This document shows positions 50,369-59,189 of a stretch of DNA of 64,000 nucleotides, one piece after another. A model generated the notes under the pieces. The model had not been told where the DNA came from, made no database searches, and saw only the letters and a program-made list of their open reading frames with translations. Source of the DNA: Catenulispora pinistramenti. GTDB lineage: Bacteria; Actinomycetota; Actinomycetes; Streptomycetales; Catenulisporaceae. The DNA is taken from NCBI RefSeq assembly GCF_018274385.1, contig NZ_JAAFYZ010000022.1, forward strand, positions 1-64,000. Direction: 5' to 3'. Position 1 is the stretch's first letter. Each line of letters begins with the position of its first letter. The translations under genes and the position numbers were made by a program.

Positions 50369-51760
50369 ATGCCGCATAACAACCGCGAACGCGATCTGCG
50401 CGGGGACGTCGACGTCAACCCGCTGTTCGCCCGGCCCGGCGAGCTGCGCAGCCGTCCCCGGACCCGGTTGGCCGACCTGCCGATGCTGCCGGAGACGGCC
50501 TACCAGGTGGTCCACGACGAGGCGATGCTCGACGGCAACGCCCGGCTGAACCTGGCCACCTTCGTCGGCACGTGGATGGACGACCAGGCGCGAAGGCTCT
50601 ACCTGGAAGCCTCCGACAAGAACATGATCGACAAGGACGAGTACCCGAGCACGGCGGCCATCGAGGAGCGGTGCTGGCGGATCCTGGCCGACCTGTGGCA
50701 CGCGCCGGACCAGGAACGGGCCATCGGCTGCTCGACCATCGGCTCCTCCGAGGCCTGCATGCTCGGCGGCCTGGCCTTCAAGCGGCGCTGGCAGGAGGCC
50801 CGCCGCGCGGCCGGCAAGCCGACCGACCGGCCGAACCTGGTGATGAGCTCGGCGGTGCAGGTGGTGTGGGAGAAGTTCTGCAACTACTGGGACGTCGAGC
50901 CCCGCTTCGTGCCGATCACCGAGGAACACCGGACCCTGGACGGCGCGAACCTGAAGTCCTACGTGGACGAGAACACCATCGGCGTGGTCAGCATCCTCGG
51001 CGTCACCTACACCGGCATGTACGAACCGGTGCTAAAGGTGAGCCGGGCCCTGGACGAGATCCAGCACGAGACCGGCCTGGACATCCCGATCCACGTCGAC
51101 GGCGCCTCCGGCGCGATGATCGCCCCGTTCCTGCAGCCGCACCTGGAGTGGGACTTCCGGGTCCCGCGTGTCGCCTCGATCAACACCTCCGGCCACAAGT
51201 ACGGGCTCGTCAACCCGGGCCTGGGCTGGGTCCTGTGGCGGGACCGCGACCTGCTGCCGGAGAGCCTGGTCTTCAAGGTCAGCTACCTCGGCGGCGACAT
51301 GCCGACCTTCGCCCTGAACTTCTCCCGTCCGGCCGCGCAGGTGCTGGTGCAGTATTTCCAGTTCCTGCGGCTGGGACGGCTGGGCTACCACGAGGTCCAG
51401 AAGGCGTCCATGGAGGTCGCGAAGTACCTCGCCGACCGCATCGGGGCGATGGAGTGCTTCGAGCTGTGGAACGACGCCGACGACATCCCCGTCTTCGCCT
51501 GGCGCCAGAAACCCGGCTACGGGCCGAACTGGACGCTCTACGACGTCTCCGACCGGCTCCGGATGAAGGGCTGGCTGGTGCCGGCGTATCCGATGCCGGA
51601 CAACCTGTCCGACACCGTCGTGCAGCGGGTGGTGGTCCGCAACGGGATGAGCATGGACCTGGCCACGAACCTGGTGGCGGACATTGAGGAGACGGTCGCC
51701 TACCTCGACAAGCTGACGCAGCCGCTGCCGGACGCCGACCGGTCGGTGTTCCACCACTGA
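50369..51760 (+). CDS. gadB: Glutamate decarboxylase (PLP-dependent)
   Basis: Converts glutamate to GABA and CO2, consuming a proton. The protein has 463 residues, normal for the family. The PLP lysine is in NTSGHKYGLV (about residue 277), with the upstream HVDGASGA aspartate and the substrate region STIGSSEA. The start is ATG 50369 with AGGAGG upstream. No glutamate/GABA antiporter lies next to it, so acid resistance is only a possibility. The stop region carries two nested tandem repeats. Confidence 0.93.
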   Translation: MPHNNRERDLRGDVDVNPLFARPGELRSRPRTRLADLPMLPETAYQVVHDEAMLDGNARLNLATFVGTWMDDQARRLYLEASDKNMIDKDEYPSTAAIEERCWRILADLWHAPDQERAIGCSTIGSSEACMLGGLAFKRRWQEARRAAGKPTDRPNLVMSSAVQVVWEKFCNYWDVEPRFVPITEEHRTLDGANLKSYVDENTIGVVSILGVTYTGMYEPVLKVSRALDEIQHETGLDIPIHVDGASGAMIAPFLQPHLEWDFRVPRVASINTSGHKYGLVNPGLGWVLWRDRDLLPESLVFKVSYLGGDMPTFALNFSRPAAQVLVQYFQFLRLGRLGYHEVQKASMEVAKYLADRIGAMECFELWNDADDIPVFAWRQKPGYGPNWTLYDVSDRLRMKGWLVPAYPMPDNLSDTVVQRVVVRNGMSMDLATNLVADIEETVAYLDKLTQPLPDADRSVFHH

Positions 51761-51778
51761 GGCTTCCACCACTGAGAC
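51749..51778. repeat. 15-bp repeat containing the stop codon, 2 units
   Basis: TTCCACCACTGAG occurs at 51749 and 51764. The TGA at 51758-51760 ends the decarboxylase gene, and the second copy gives an in-frame stop 15 bp on. Confidence 0.75.
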
Positions 51779-51861
51779 GGGGATCGGCACGCCGCACCCC
51801 CGCGGCTGCACGCCCGCTGAGACCGGGATCGGCGCGCCGCACCCCCGCGGCTGCGCGCCTG
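51772..51861. repeat. 45-bp tandem repeat, 2 units
   Basis: Units at 51772-51816 and 51817-51861 differ at only a few positions and both begin CTGAGAC. They lie between the decarboxylase and the convergent hydrolase gene and overlap the 15-bp repeat. Confidence 0.8.
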
Positions 51862-51902
51862 CTCGTTGCGCACTTCAGGCCGCGGCTTCCAAGGCTTCCC
51901 GC

Positions 51903-52805
51903 TCACACCGCGTGCTCGGCGAGGAACCCGGTCATCAGCCCGAGCCATTCCTTGGGCCGCTCGGCGAACGGCAGGTGCCCGGTGGCGATGCGGGCCAGGC
52001 GCGCGCCGGGGATCTGTGCTGCCAGTTCCTCGTGCAGATGCGGCGAGACCAGCGGATCGCCGGTGGTCGAGATGACCAGCGTCGGCGCCGCGATCGAGGC
52101 CAGATCGGCCCGCACATCCGCACGCCGCACCAGGTCCACGTGCTCGGGCGTGCCGGCCGGGATCAGCTTGGCCAGCCCCTCGATCGCCCCGCGCAGATCC
52201 GGTGCCGGGGTGGCCCGCAGCGCCTCGGTACTGAGCGCGACCAGCGTCAGGTACTCCGCGAGCCGTACCTTGTCGCCGGCCCGATAGAGCTCACCCCACA
52301 GCTTCGCGGCCAGATCCAGCCGCGTGTCCCGCCGCGCGAACGTCGCAGTGAGCATCAGGGCACTAACGCGCTCCGGATGCTTTGCCGCCACCCGGATCGC
52401 CACCGGCCCGCCCAGCGAGAAACCCGCCACCGCGAACCGCTGCAACCCCTCGGCATCCGCGGCGGCGACCAACTGGTCGGCGAGGAAGTCCACACTCAGC
52501 GGCCCGCCGGCCCGCGGGCTGCGACCGGTCCCCGGGTAGTCGACCCCGACCACGGTGTGCCCCGTACTCAGCCCGTCCAGGACCGGCCCGTAGTTCAGGG
52601 CCACGCTGCCCCCGGCGCCGTGTGCCAGGAGCAGGCCGGGGCCGGTGCCGCCGACGGTGCGGGCCAGGACGGGCTCGACGGCGGCGGCCGGCTCGGTGGC
52701 GGGTGCGGTGTCGGTGTCGGCGGGCCTGGCGTCGGCGCGTCCGGTGACGGCGGGCTGGGCAGCGGCGGGTGCGGCAGCGGCGGCTGGCGTGCTGATGACC
52801 GGCAT
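51903..52805 (-). CDS. Alpha/beta hydrolase
   Basis: Soluble hydrolase of 300 residues. An Ala/Pro/Thr-rich N-terminus (about 1-45) precedes the fold. The oxyanion loop is LLAHGAGG, the nucleophile elbow GFSLGG, the acid region is in STTGDPLV, and the His in IATGHLPF. The start is ATG 52805 with GAGGGG upstream. Two TGTAG/CTACA palindromes lie just upstream and likely control it, but no regulator gene adjoins. The substrate is unknown. Confidence 0.88.
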   Translation of the reverse strand: MPVISTPAAAAAPAAAQPAVTGRADARPADTDTAPATEPAAAVEPVLARTVGGTGPGLLLAHGAGGSVALNYGPVLDGLSTGHTVVGVDYPGTGRSPRAGGPLSVDFLADQLVAAADAEGLQRFAVAGFSLGGPVAIRVAAKHPERVSALMLTATFARRDTRLDLAAKLWGELYRAGDKVRLAEYLTLVALSTEALRATPAPDLRGAIEGLAKLIPAGTPEHVDLVRRADVRADLASIAAPTLVISTTGDPLVSPHLHEELAAQIPGARLARIATGHLPFAERPKEWLGLMTGFLAEHAV

Positions 52806-52826
52806 GGAAGACCCCTCACAAGGATA

Positions 52827-52880
52827 TGTAGCGCTCGCTACACAAAAACCGTACCACATTCTGTAGTGCCTACTACAGAA
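52827..52880. promoter_or_regulatory. Two palindromic operators without an adjacent regulator
   Basis: Site 1 is TGTAGCG-CT-CGCTACA (52827-52842). Site 2 has arms TTCTGTAGT and ACTACAGAA around GCCT (52859-52880). Both contain TGTAG-N6-CTACA. Centres are 35 bp apart, between the hydrolase start (52805) and the TROVE gene (53035). Confidence 0.75.
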
Positions 52881-53034
52881 GCTTGCCGTAAATCAGATGC
52901 TCGCTCCGGCGGCCGTGGGTAACGTCTCCTTTCGCACCTCCCGTTGCGCGGCGCCCCGGCTACTTCTGAAACTCACATCAGCCGGTGCGCCACTTGGGTC
53001 TCGGGAGGTGCCGGCGTCTATGGGGAGACCGCTG

Positions 53035-54711
53035 ATGGCTCGTTTCAACCGGCAGCAGATGAAGTCCGCGACGCGTGAGGAGATCCAGCGCGATGCCGCG
53101 GAACTGACGGTGCGGCATCTGGCACCCTGGCAGCAGGCTCGCGGCGCCGTGATGGTGCGCCCTACGTGGGAGACCGAGAAGGTCTACCGGCCGCACCAGG
53201 CCAACTTCGCGCGTGATTGCGCGCGCGACTCCAAGACAGAGCTCTTCCTTCTCGCCGTCGCGAACATGGCCGGCCAGGAGACGTTTTACGAGGCGGCCGT
53301 GGCACGCGACATCCGCTTCTCCCAGTTGGTCCGGCAGCACGCGCTCCTCGACCCGGAGTGGACAGTCGGGCTACTGCGATGGCTGCGCGACGCGGGCGGC
53401 ATGCGCGCCGCTTCCCTTGTCGGCGCTGCGGTTTTCGCGCACGCCCGGCAAGCGGAGGGACTACACGGCTACTCCCGCGAGGCCGTCTCAGCGGTGCTTC
53501 AGCGTCCTGATGAACCCGGCGAGTTCATGCGCCACTGGATCAGCCGGTACGGGCGGAAGCTGCCGATGCCGGTGAAGCGCGGCGTCGCCGATGCGGTGCG
53601 GCGGTTGTATACCGGGCGCGCGTTGTTGAAGTACGACACCCCTTCCGCCGCCTTCCGGTTCGGCGATGTGCTGGAGCTGACGCATCCGTCGCCGGATCCA
53701 GAGCGTCCGTGGCAGGCGGCGGTGTTCCGCTACGCGCTGGACCGTCGGCACCATCCCGCTCGGGCGATGCCTCCGGCCGACTCTGAACTGCTTGTCGCAC
53801 ACCACGCGCTGATGTCGATGCCGGTGGCTTCGCGGCGTGCGGTCGTGGCTTTCCCCGACGCCGCCTCGGTTTTGGCCGCCGCCGGGATGACGTGGGAGTC
53901 CCTGGCGGGCTGGCTGCACGGGCCGATGGACGCCGCCGCGTGGGAGGCCGTCATCCCGTCGATGGGCGCGATGGCGCTGGTGCGCAACCTGCGCAACTTC
54001 GACCAGGCCGGGATCAGCGAAGCGGCGGTGGCCACCGTCGCTCGCCGGCTCTCCGATCCCGCCGAGGTGGCCCGCTCCCGCCAATTCCCGTTCCGCTTCC
54101 TGTCGGCCCACCGGCACGCCGACGCCGCCCGCTGGGGCGCCGCTCTGGAAGCCGCGCTCGGGCACTCGCTGGGCAACGTCCCCGCGCTGCCCGGCAAGAC
54201 CCTGATCCTCATCGACCGCTCCGACTCGATGTTCTGGGCCACCGAAGGCCAGACCGAGCTCACCCGCGCCGACGCCGCGGCCCTCTTCGGCACCGCCCTG
54301 GCGGTCCGCTCCGAGACCGCGGACCTCGTCGAGTTCGGCACCGGCAGCCGCCGCGTCGATCCGGACCCGCAGGACTCGCTCCTGACCACCGTCGGCCGCT
54401 TCACCGAATGCGGCGGCACCAACACCGCCTTCGCCGTGAAGCAGCACTACAAAGGCCACGACCGCGTGGTCATCATCACCGACGAGCAGGCATTCGGCGC
54501 CCCGAAGGACGTCCTCGCCCCGATCCCGAACGACGTCCCCGTCTACACCTGGAACCTCGTCGGCTACGCCCAAGGCCACACCTCCGGCCCCCGCCGCTAC
54601 GCTCTCGGCGGCCTCAGCGACGCGGCGTTCAGGCCCATCCCGCTCATCGAGGCGGGGGACACGGCGCGGTGGCCTTGGGGGTGTGGGGACGGCGATCGAG
54701 TACACGTTTGA
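53035..54711 (+). CDS. rsr: TROVE-domain (Ro60/Rsr-like) RNA-binding protein
   Basis: Bacterial Ro60-like protein of 558 residues. In this family a ring of helical repeats binds the ends of misfolded RNAs and non-coding Y RNAs. The TROVE HEAT-like region is at about 20-370 (VRPTWETEKVYRPHQANFARD, YGRKLPMPVKRGVAD). The C-terminal VWA domain has a MIDAS-like DRSDSM (about residue 393) and VVIITDEQAFG. The start is ATG 53035; the frame is open upstream to 52897. It overlaps the next small gene by 29 bp. I could not identify a Y RNA gene nearby. Confidence 0.9.
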   Translation: MARFNRQQMKSATREEIQRDAAELTVRHLAPWQQARGAVMVRPTWETEKVYRPHQANFARDCARDSKTELFLLAVANMAGQETFYEAAVARDIRFSQLVRQHALLDPEWTVGLLRWLRDAGGMRAASLVGAAVFAHARQAEGLHGYSREAVSAVLQRPDEPGEFMRHWISRYGRKLPMPVKRGVADAVRRLYTGRALLKYDTPSAAFRFGDVLELTHPSPDPERPWQAAVFRYALDRRHHPARAMPPADSELLVAHHALMSMPVASRRAVVAFPDAASVLAAAGMTWESLAGWLHGPMDAAAWEAVIPSMGAMALVRNLRNFDQAGISEAAVATVARRLSDPAEVARSRQFPFRFLSAHRHADAARWGAALEAALGHSLGNVPALPGKTLILIDRSDSMFWATEGQTELTRADAAALFGTALAVRSETADLVEFGTGSRRVDPDPQDSLLTTVGRFTECGGTNTAFAVKQHYKGHDRVVIITDEQAFGAPKDVLAPIPNDVPVYTWNLVGYAQGHTSGPRRYALGGLSDAAFRPIPLIEAGDTARWPWGCGDGDRVHV

Positions 54712-55057
54712 GATCAGGGCTTCGCAGAATGCTGCGGAAGTGGCTGCGGCGGTCGCGGTGGTCGCGCGAGAGTTGGCTTTGGTCGATCCTGAGGCTGGAC
54801 CAGAGCAGTTCTCGGCGGGTATCACCGCCGCGAACGGGACGTGGCTTCGGGTCAGGGACTCGCGGGTCCGCCTCTCGCTCGGTCTGCTGGACCGCGTCGC
54901 CGGCGACGCGGTGTTGCACCGGGAGTTCGAAGACGCTTGGTTTGTGCGGAAGGCCGGCGCGTTGACGCTGAGCGACAGCGCCGAATCGTGGACTCCCCGG
55001 CGGCTGGCCTGGGTGCTGCCGCCTTATCGCCGGGCTTTCACCGACCTCGACGCCTGA
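54683..55057 (+). CDS. Small protein overlapping the TROVE gene
   Basis: Protein of 124 residues that I do not recognise. It starts at GTG 54683, inside the last 29 bp of the TROVE gene in another frame, so it is probably translationally coupled. It has a beta strand-rich start (IEYTFEIRASQ), a central helix and a Trp/Arg-rich end (WTPRRLAWVLPPYRRAF), with no TM segment. Coupling suggests it works with the TROVE protein. Confidence 0.7.
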   Translation: MGTAIEYTFEIRASQNAAEVAAAVAVVARELALVDPEAGPEQFSAGITAANGTWLRVRDSRVRLSLGLLDRVAGDAVLHREFEDAWFVRKAGALTLSDSAESWTPRRLAWVLPPYRRAFTDLDA

Positions 55058-55109
55058 CTTGCTCCACGGCTGATCGCGGTGGCTCTCCCGATTACCCCAG
55101 CCGCCGCAT

Positions 55110-56234
55110 TCAGCCCGCCTCGCTCAGCCGATTACTGAACTTCCGCAGCAACCGCGTGTAGGACGTCTCCGGAATCCGGCGCCCCAAGAACGCCGGGATC
55201 CGCTGGTTGGCCGGGTTCCGCTTGGCCATCCGCGACACCAGCGCGGCGTGCGGGTACCGCGCCCGCTCGTACTCGCGCAGTCGCTCGGGCACTTGTGCGG
55301 GCTCGGCCGCTGCTAGCGCCTTTCCCAGGACCCACACGTCCTCAAAGCTCTGATTCGCTCCCTGCCCCAGAGTCGGTGGCATGGTGTGCGCGGCGTCGCC
55401 GAGCAGCGTGACGCGTCCCTCGCCCCAGACCGGGCGCACCTTGTTCCAGTGGTGGCCGAAGAAGCCGAGGGTGTCGTCGGTGGCGGCGGCCAGTACCTCC
55501 GGGATCGGGGATGCCCAGTGCCCGAAGCGGCGGCGCAGGTCCTCCAGGGGCTTCTCGGGGCGCGGGTCGCCGGGCTGCCAGCGCACGTCGAACCACCATT
55601 GCACCAGCCCGCCCCCGGCCGGCATCAGGCCGCAGGCTCCCTCCTTGCCGGTGATCATGTAGTGCAGATGGGTGTCGGTGATGTCGGTGTCCATCGGGCC
55701 GCGGCCCTGCCAGGTCCCGAACGTGGCCGGTACGACCGCGCCGTCGCCCCACAGCTGTCGGCGCACCGCGGAGTGGTGGCCGTCGGCCGCGATCAGCAGG
55801 TCGGCGGTGGCTGACGTGCCGTCGGCGAAGGTCGCGGTGACGTCGCGCTCGGTCTGGCTCACCCCCGTGCACGCCTTCCCGTACGCGACAAGATCCGCGG
55901 GCAGCCCCTCCGACAAGCGCTCCACCAACTCGGCCCGCGAAACCGCACGGCTGTCGAACCCGTACGTCTGCGCGGCGTGCACGAGGTTCACCCGGGTCCG
56001 CAGCGTTCCGCCGGCAGTCCGCGCGTCGATCCGGTCCAGCCGTTGCCCGAGCCCGTCGAGGCGCACGCCGAGATCGTGCAGCACGGCTTGTCCGTTGCAG
56101 AACAGCCCCAACCCGGCGCCGCCGGTCCGCCGCTCCGAAGCCTGCTCGAAGACCCGCACCCGATGTCCGTCGGCCAGCAACCGCCGGGCCGTGGCCAGCC
56201 CGCCGAGCCCCGCGCCGATCACGATGACGTCCAT
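55110..56234 (-). CDS. FAD-dependent monooxygenase
   Basis: Flavoprotein hydroxylase of 374 residues of the PHBH/UbiH fold. The FAD dinucleotide motif VIGAGLGGLATARRL is at residue 4, a DG motif (LIAADGHHSAVR) lies mid-protein, and GDAAHTMPPTLGQGAN binds the FAD phosphates. The start is ATG 56234 with GGAGGGG upstream; the frame to 56720 is antisense to the MarR gene. It is divergent from that MarR gene, its likely regulator. The substrate is an unknown aromatic or similar compound. Confidence 0.9.
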   Translation of the reverse strand: MDVIVIGAGLGGLATARRLLADGHRVRVFEQASERRTGGAGLGLFCNGQAVLHDLGVRLDGLGQRLDRIDARTAGGTLRTRVNLVHAAQTYGFDSRAVSRAELVERLSEGLPADLVAYGKACTGVSQTERDVTATFADGTSATADLLIAADGHHSAVRRQLWGDGAVVPATFGTWQGRGPMDTDITDTHLHYMITGKEGACGLMPAGGGLVQWWFDVRWQPGDPRPEKPLEDLRRRFGHWASPIPEVLAAATDDTLGFFGHHWNKVRPVWGEGRVTLLGDAAHTMPPTLGQGANQSFEDVWVLGKALAAAEPAQVPERLREYERARYPHAALVSRMAKRNPANQRIPAFLGRRIPETSYTRLLRKFSNRLSEAG

Positions 56235-56250
56235 AACCCCTCCATTGCGG

Positions 56251-56289
56251 TGTATCTCCACTTTGAATTCTCTCCATTTCGAAGATACA
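56251..56289. promoter_or_regulatory. Possible MarR operator
   Basis: Inverted repeats TGTATCT (56251-56257) and AGATACA (56283-56289) lie three helical turns apart between the monooxygenase (56234) and MarR (56313) starts, within an AT-rich stretch. Confidence 0.5.
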
Positions 56290-56312
56290 TCGAACCGAAG
56301 TAGAATGCGACC

Positions 56313-56828
56313 GTGAGCGACGCAGAAGCAGAGACAGCGGCAGAGGCCGAAGCACAAGCCCCCGCCTTCCAACCGGGTCCCGCCGAAGCCGACATCTTCC
56401 GCGAGTTCCTGGTCGCGCTCATGGTCCACAACGAAGCCGTCGCCGCCCGCCTGGGCCTGCAGTCGGCTGACATCGCCGCCGCGATCCTGCTCGAATCGCG
56501 CGGCCCCATGCCGGTCGGCGCGATCGCCGAAGAACTCGGCCTGCCCTCCGCCTCCGCGACCCGCGTCATCGACCGGCTCCAGAAGGCCGGTTACGTCCGC
56601 CGCGTCCGCAGCGACCAGGACCGCCGCGCGGTCTACGTCGAACTCCTCCCGGACGGCATGACCGACTACCACGCCGCCGCCGAGATCTCCCAGCGCCACC
56701 TGGCCGAGGTCGCGGCCCACTATTCGCTGGACCAGGTCATGGTCATGCTCGACATGTACCGGCGCACCACCGAGGCCTATCGCTCGGCGACCGCCGAGGT
56801 CCGGAACGGCGGTACCGCCGGACCCTGA
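56313..56828 (+). CDS. MarR-family regulator
   Basis: Winged-helix regulator of 171 residues. An acidic Ala/Glu-rich N-terminus precedes the HTH (VGAIAEELGLPSASATRVIDRLQKAGYVRR, about residues 68-97) and a wing with the SDQDRRAVYVELL signature. The start is GTG 56313. It is divergent from the FAD monooxygenase, with inverted repeats between. Confidence 0.88.
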   Translation: MSDAEAETAAEAEAQAPAFQPGPAEADIFREFLVALMVHNEAVAARLGLQSADIAAAILLESRGPMPVGAIAEELGLPSASATRVIDRLQKAGYVRRVRSDQDRRAVYVELLPDGMTDYHAAAEISQRHLAEVAAHYSLDQVMVMLDMYRRTTEAYRSATAEVRNGGTAGP

Positions 56829-56856
56829 TGTCTGCGGCCCTCCCTATACTGCCCGC

Positions 56857-57903
56857 ATGGCGAGGAAGAAGAAGCGGCTGCCGAAGGACTTCGACGCCAC
56901 GCTCCGCTCCGGCGACCTGGACGCGGCGAAAGCAGTCTTCGAGACCACCGAGCTCGACGCCCACCAGGACGCCTACGGCCCCACCGCACTCGGGATGTAC
57001 GACATCCCGCCGGCCCTGGTCGGCTGGCTGGTAGCCCAGGGCGCCGATATCGAGGCCCCCGACCACTACGGCCACACCCCGCTGTGGCAGCACGCACGCA
57101 TAGGCAACGACCCGGTCGTCACCGCCCTCCTGGACGCCGGTGCCGACCTCCGCTCCTCACGACGCCCCGTCCTCCGCGCAGCCGCCGAAGGCCACAAGCC
57201 GGCGACCGTGCGCCTCCTCCTAGCCCGCGGCGCCGACCCGCTGGAGCTCGAAGGCGGCCGGTCCGTGCTGGAGAACGCACTCGCGTCCTGCTCCAACGCC
57301 GACCTGCCCAGGATGGCCGAGATCACGGAAGTCCTGCTCGCGGCCGGAACCCCGACCAACGAGCGGATGCGCCGGCGGGTCGAGGAGATCGGCAAGCGCT
57401 TCGAGTTCCACCGTGCGGGCTTCAACCCGGACTACCTGGCCGAGACCGATGCCGCGCTGACCCGCCTGTACGAGCTCTTCGACGTCACCCCGGTAGCGCC
57501 ACGCCGCACCCACGACGGCACGTCCCCGATCACCGTCACCGCCGCAACCTGGCCCGACCAACACCAGGAACTCTGGGACACGCTGGTCCCGAGCAGCGGC
57601 CCGGCCGCCACCGCCCAAGGCGAAGCCATCCGCGTCACCGGCCGCCTGGCCCACGAAGTCCTCGACAACGGCGGCATCAACTGGGATCAGGACTTCCGGA
57701 CGATGGCCCGCACGGTTCCCACCCTCCTGGCCTGCGGCGTCCCGCTCCCCGAAGCCGAACTCGCCGAGGCGACCAAACTGGCCTCCGCCTACGGCCGCAA
57801 CAACCCCGACGAGCACGTCAGGCGACTCAGTGAGCTGGCAGTCCGCTGGGTGCTCGCCAACCCGGACCCGCTTCCGGCCCCGGAACCGGCCTACAAGCGC
57901 TGA
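56857..57903 (+). CDS. Ankyrin-repeat protein
   Basis: Protein of 348 residues. About three ankyrin repeats lie in residues 15-130, with the typical G-HTPLW and AAAEGHKPATVRLLLARGADP patterns. The C-terminal half is helical without a clear domain. A Lys/Arg patch starts the protein. The start is ATG 56857. It lies 28 bp after the MarR gene on the same strand. It probably binds proteins; the partner is unknown. Confidence 0.82.
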   Translation: MARKKKRLPKDFDATLRSGDLDAAKAVFETTELDAHQDAYGPTALGMYDIPPALVGWLVAQGADIEAPDHYGHTPLWQHARIGNDPVVTALLDAGADLRSSRRPVLRAAAEGHKPATVRLLLARGADPLELEGGRSVLENALASCSNADLPRMAEITEVLLAAGTPTNERMRRRVEEIGKRFEFHRAGFNPDYLAETDAALTRLYELFDVTPVAPRRTHDGTSPITVTAATWPDQHQELWDTLVPSSGPAATAQGEAIRVTGRLAHEVLDNGGINWDQDFRTMARTVPTLLACGVPLPEAELAEATKLASAYGRNNPDEHVRRLSELAVRWVLANPDPLPAPEPAYKR

Positions 57904-57964
57904 AGCACGCTGCCGCACACGACAACGCGCCGCCGCACCCGACAAACACGCCGCGGGCCGACGA

Positions 57965-58474
57965 TCAGTCCCCTGAATCGCTCCGAATGCGCACGTCGGC
58001 GACCCCGCTGACATGCCGCGCGCCGCAGACGTCGCCCGGCACGACCAGCTGCGGTCCCTCCGCGTCCAAGGCGCCGCCGTCCCGCGCGAGCCCGAGCAAC
58101 ACCGGCACGTTCCCGAACTCCGGATCGATCTCAGCCCACGACAACACGACCCGGTGCCCGTCGCCGGCCCGCACCGAGATCAGGAACCGCAGCCGGTCCT
58201 TCCGCTCCCCGGGTACGAAAGCCGGCTCGGCGAGCCGCGCGACGTCCAGCAACAGCGGCCCGGCGAACCGATGCCGGCGGGGCCCGCTCTTGCGGCAGGT
58301 GAACTCCACCTCGCACTCGTGGCGCGGCAGCGACCACAGCTCGGGGACGCTCAGGACGCGGGGCGACCGCACCTCGCCGCCGAGCCGTACGAGCCGTCCC
58401 GGCTGGGCTGGCTGAGCTGGCCGAGCCGCCCCGTCGACGGCCGGTCCGATCGCGCCGATGTGCTCAGCGACCAT
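57965..58474 (-). CDS. Small molybdopterin-dependent oxidoreductase-like protein
   Basis: Protein of 169 residues with the sulphite-oxidase-type molybdopterin fold (Oxidored_molyb). The likely Mo-ligand Cys is in EFTCRKSGPRRHRFAG, and the C-terminal GPQLVVPGD...GARHVSGVADVRI is typical of the family. It lacks a Tat signal and a heme domain and is much shorter than sulphite oxidase. The start is ATG 58474. Its location beside the molybdate-uptake genes supports a molybdenum role. Confidence 0.8.
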   Translation of the reverse strand: MVAEHIGAIGPAVDGAARPAQPAQPGRLVRLGGEVRSPRVLSVPELWSLPRHECEVEFTCRKSGPRRHRFAGPLLLDVARLAEPAFVPGERKDRLRFLISVRAGDGHRVVLSWAEIDPEFGNVPVLLGLARDGGALDAEGPQLVVPGDVCGARHVSGVADVRIRSDSGD

Positions 58475-58589
58475 GGGATCCCTCCTCGCGGCCGCGCTCG
58501 CGTCCCACCGGCGGTGCGGCCCACGATCCACAGTAGGCCGCACCTGGCCGGAAGCAAGGGGTGTCAAAGCACCTGCGGGTCACTAAGCG

Positions 58590-58602
58590 CCATTCGTAAT
58601 GG
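58590..58602. promoter_or_regulatory. Small palindrome before the HTH-TOBE gene
   Basis: CCATT-CGT-AATGG lies 56 bp before the HTH-TOBE start at 58658 and 116 bp from the divergent oxidoreductase start. It is a candidate site for a molybdenum-responsive regulator; the arms are short. Confidence 0.4.
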
Positions 58603-58657
58603 AAATGCAAGGTCTTCAGGCCTTTCCCCCTCGCGTCTGCGATGTAAGCTCACCGGC

Positions 58658-59077
58658 GTGGACGTCTACCGGATGGGTGAGGCCGCCGAACTGCTCGGCG
58701 TGAGTGCCGACACCGTGCGCCGCTGGGCCGACGCCGGCCGGCTGACCGCGCAGCGGGATGAGAACGGGCACCGGGTGATCCCCGGCCCCGAGCTCGCCTC
58801 GTTCGCCGCGTCGCTGGCGGCGTCCGCCGACGAGCGCTCGGAGGTGTCCTCGGCCCGCAACCGGCTGCGCGGCATCATCACCGCGGTGACCAAGGACGCG
58901 GTGATGGCGCAGGTCGACATCCAGGCCGGGCCGTTCCGGGTGGTGTCGCTGATGAGCCGGGAGGCCGTGGACGAGCTGGATCTGCGGGTCGGCGCCACCG
59001 CGGTCGCGGTGATCAAGTCGACGACCGTGGTCGTGGAACGCGCCGGGACCGCCCGCAAGCACGCCGACGAGGGCTGA
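58658..59077 (+). CDS. HTH plus TOBE molybdate-binding regulator
   Basis: Protein of 139 residues. The N-terminal MerR-like excisionase-type HTH (MGEAAELLGVSADTVRRWADAGRL) is followed by a C-terminal TOBE (molbindin) domain of about 70 residues (SARNRLRGIITAVTKDAVMAQVDI, AVAVIKSTTVVVE) that binds molybdate or tungstate. The start is GTG 58658. It precedes the ModA-type and ModBC genes, so it is the likely molybdenum-responsive switch, in place of the long ModE. Confidence 0.88.
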   Translation: MDVYRMGEAAELLGVSADTVRRWADAGRLTAQRDENGHRVIPGPELASFAASLAASADERSEVSSARNRLRGIITAVTKDAVMAQVDIQAGPFRVVSLMSREAVDELDLRVGATAVAVIKSTTVVVERAGTARKHADEG

Positions 59078-59189
59078 GGCCCGCTGGCCGGAGTGCGGGA
59101 GGCCGCGCGCTGTCCGCGACCGTCGAGCAGCAGCCAGCAGCCGCTAGTAGAAGCCAGCAGAAGATCGTGAAGACCCGAAGGGGGCGTTC

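Noticed and set aside
52881-53034. Possible Y RNA gene before the TROVE gene
   Set aside because: Only a GGTCTC/GAGACC pairing was found; no tRNA-like module or known Ro-binding helix could be recognised by eye.
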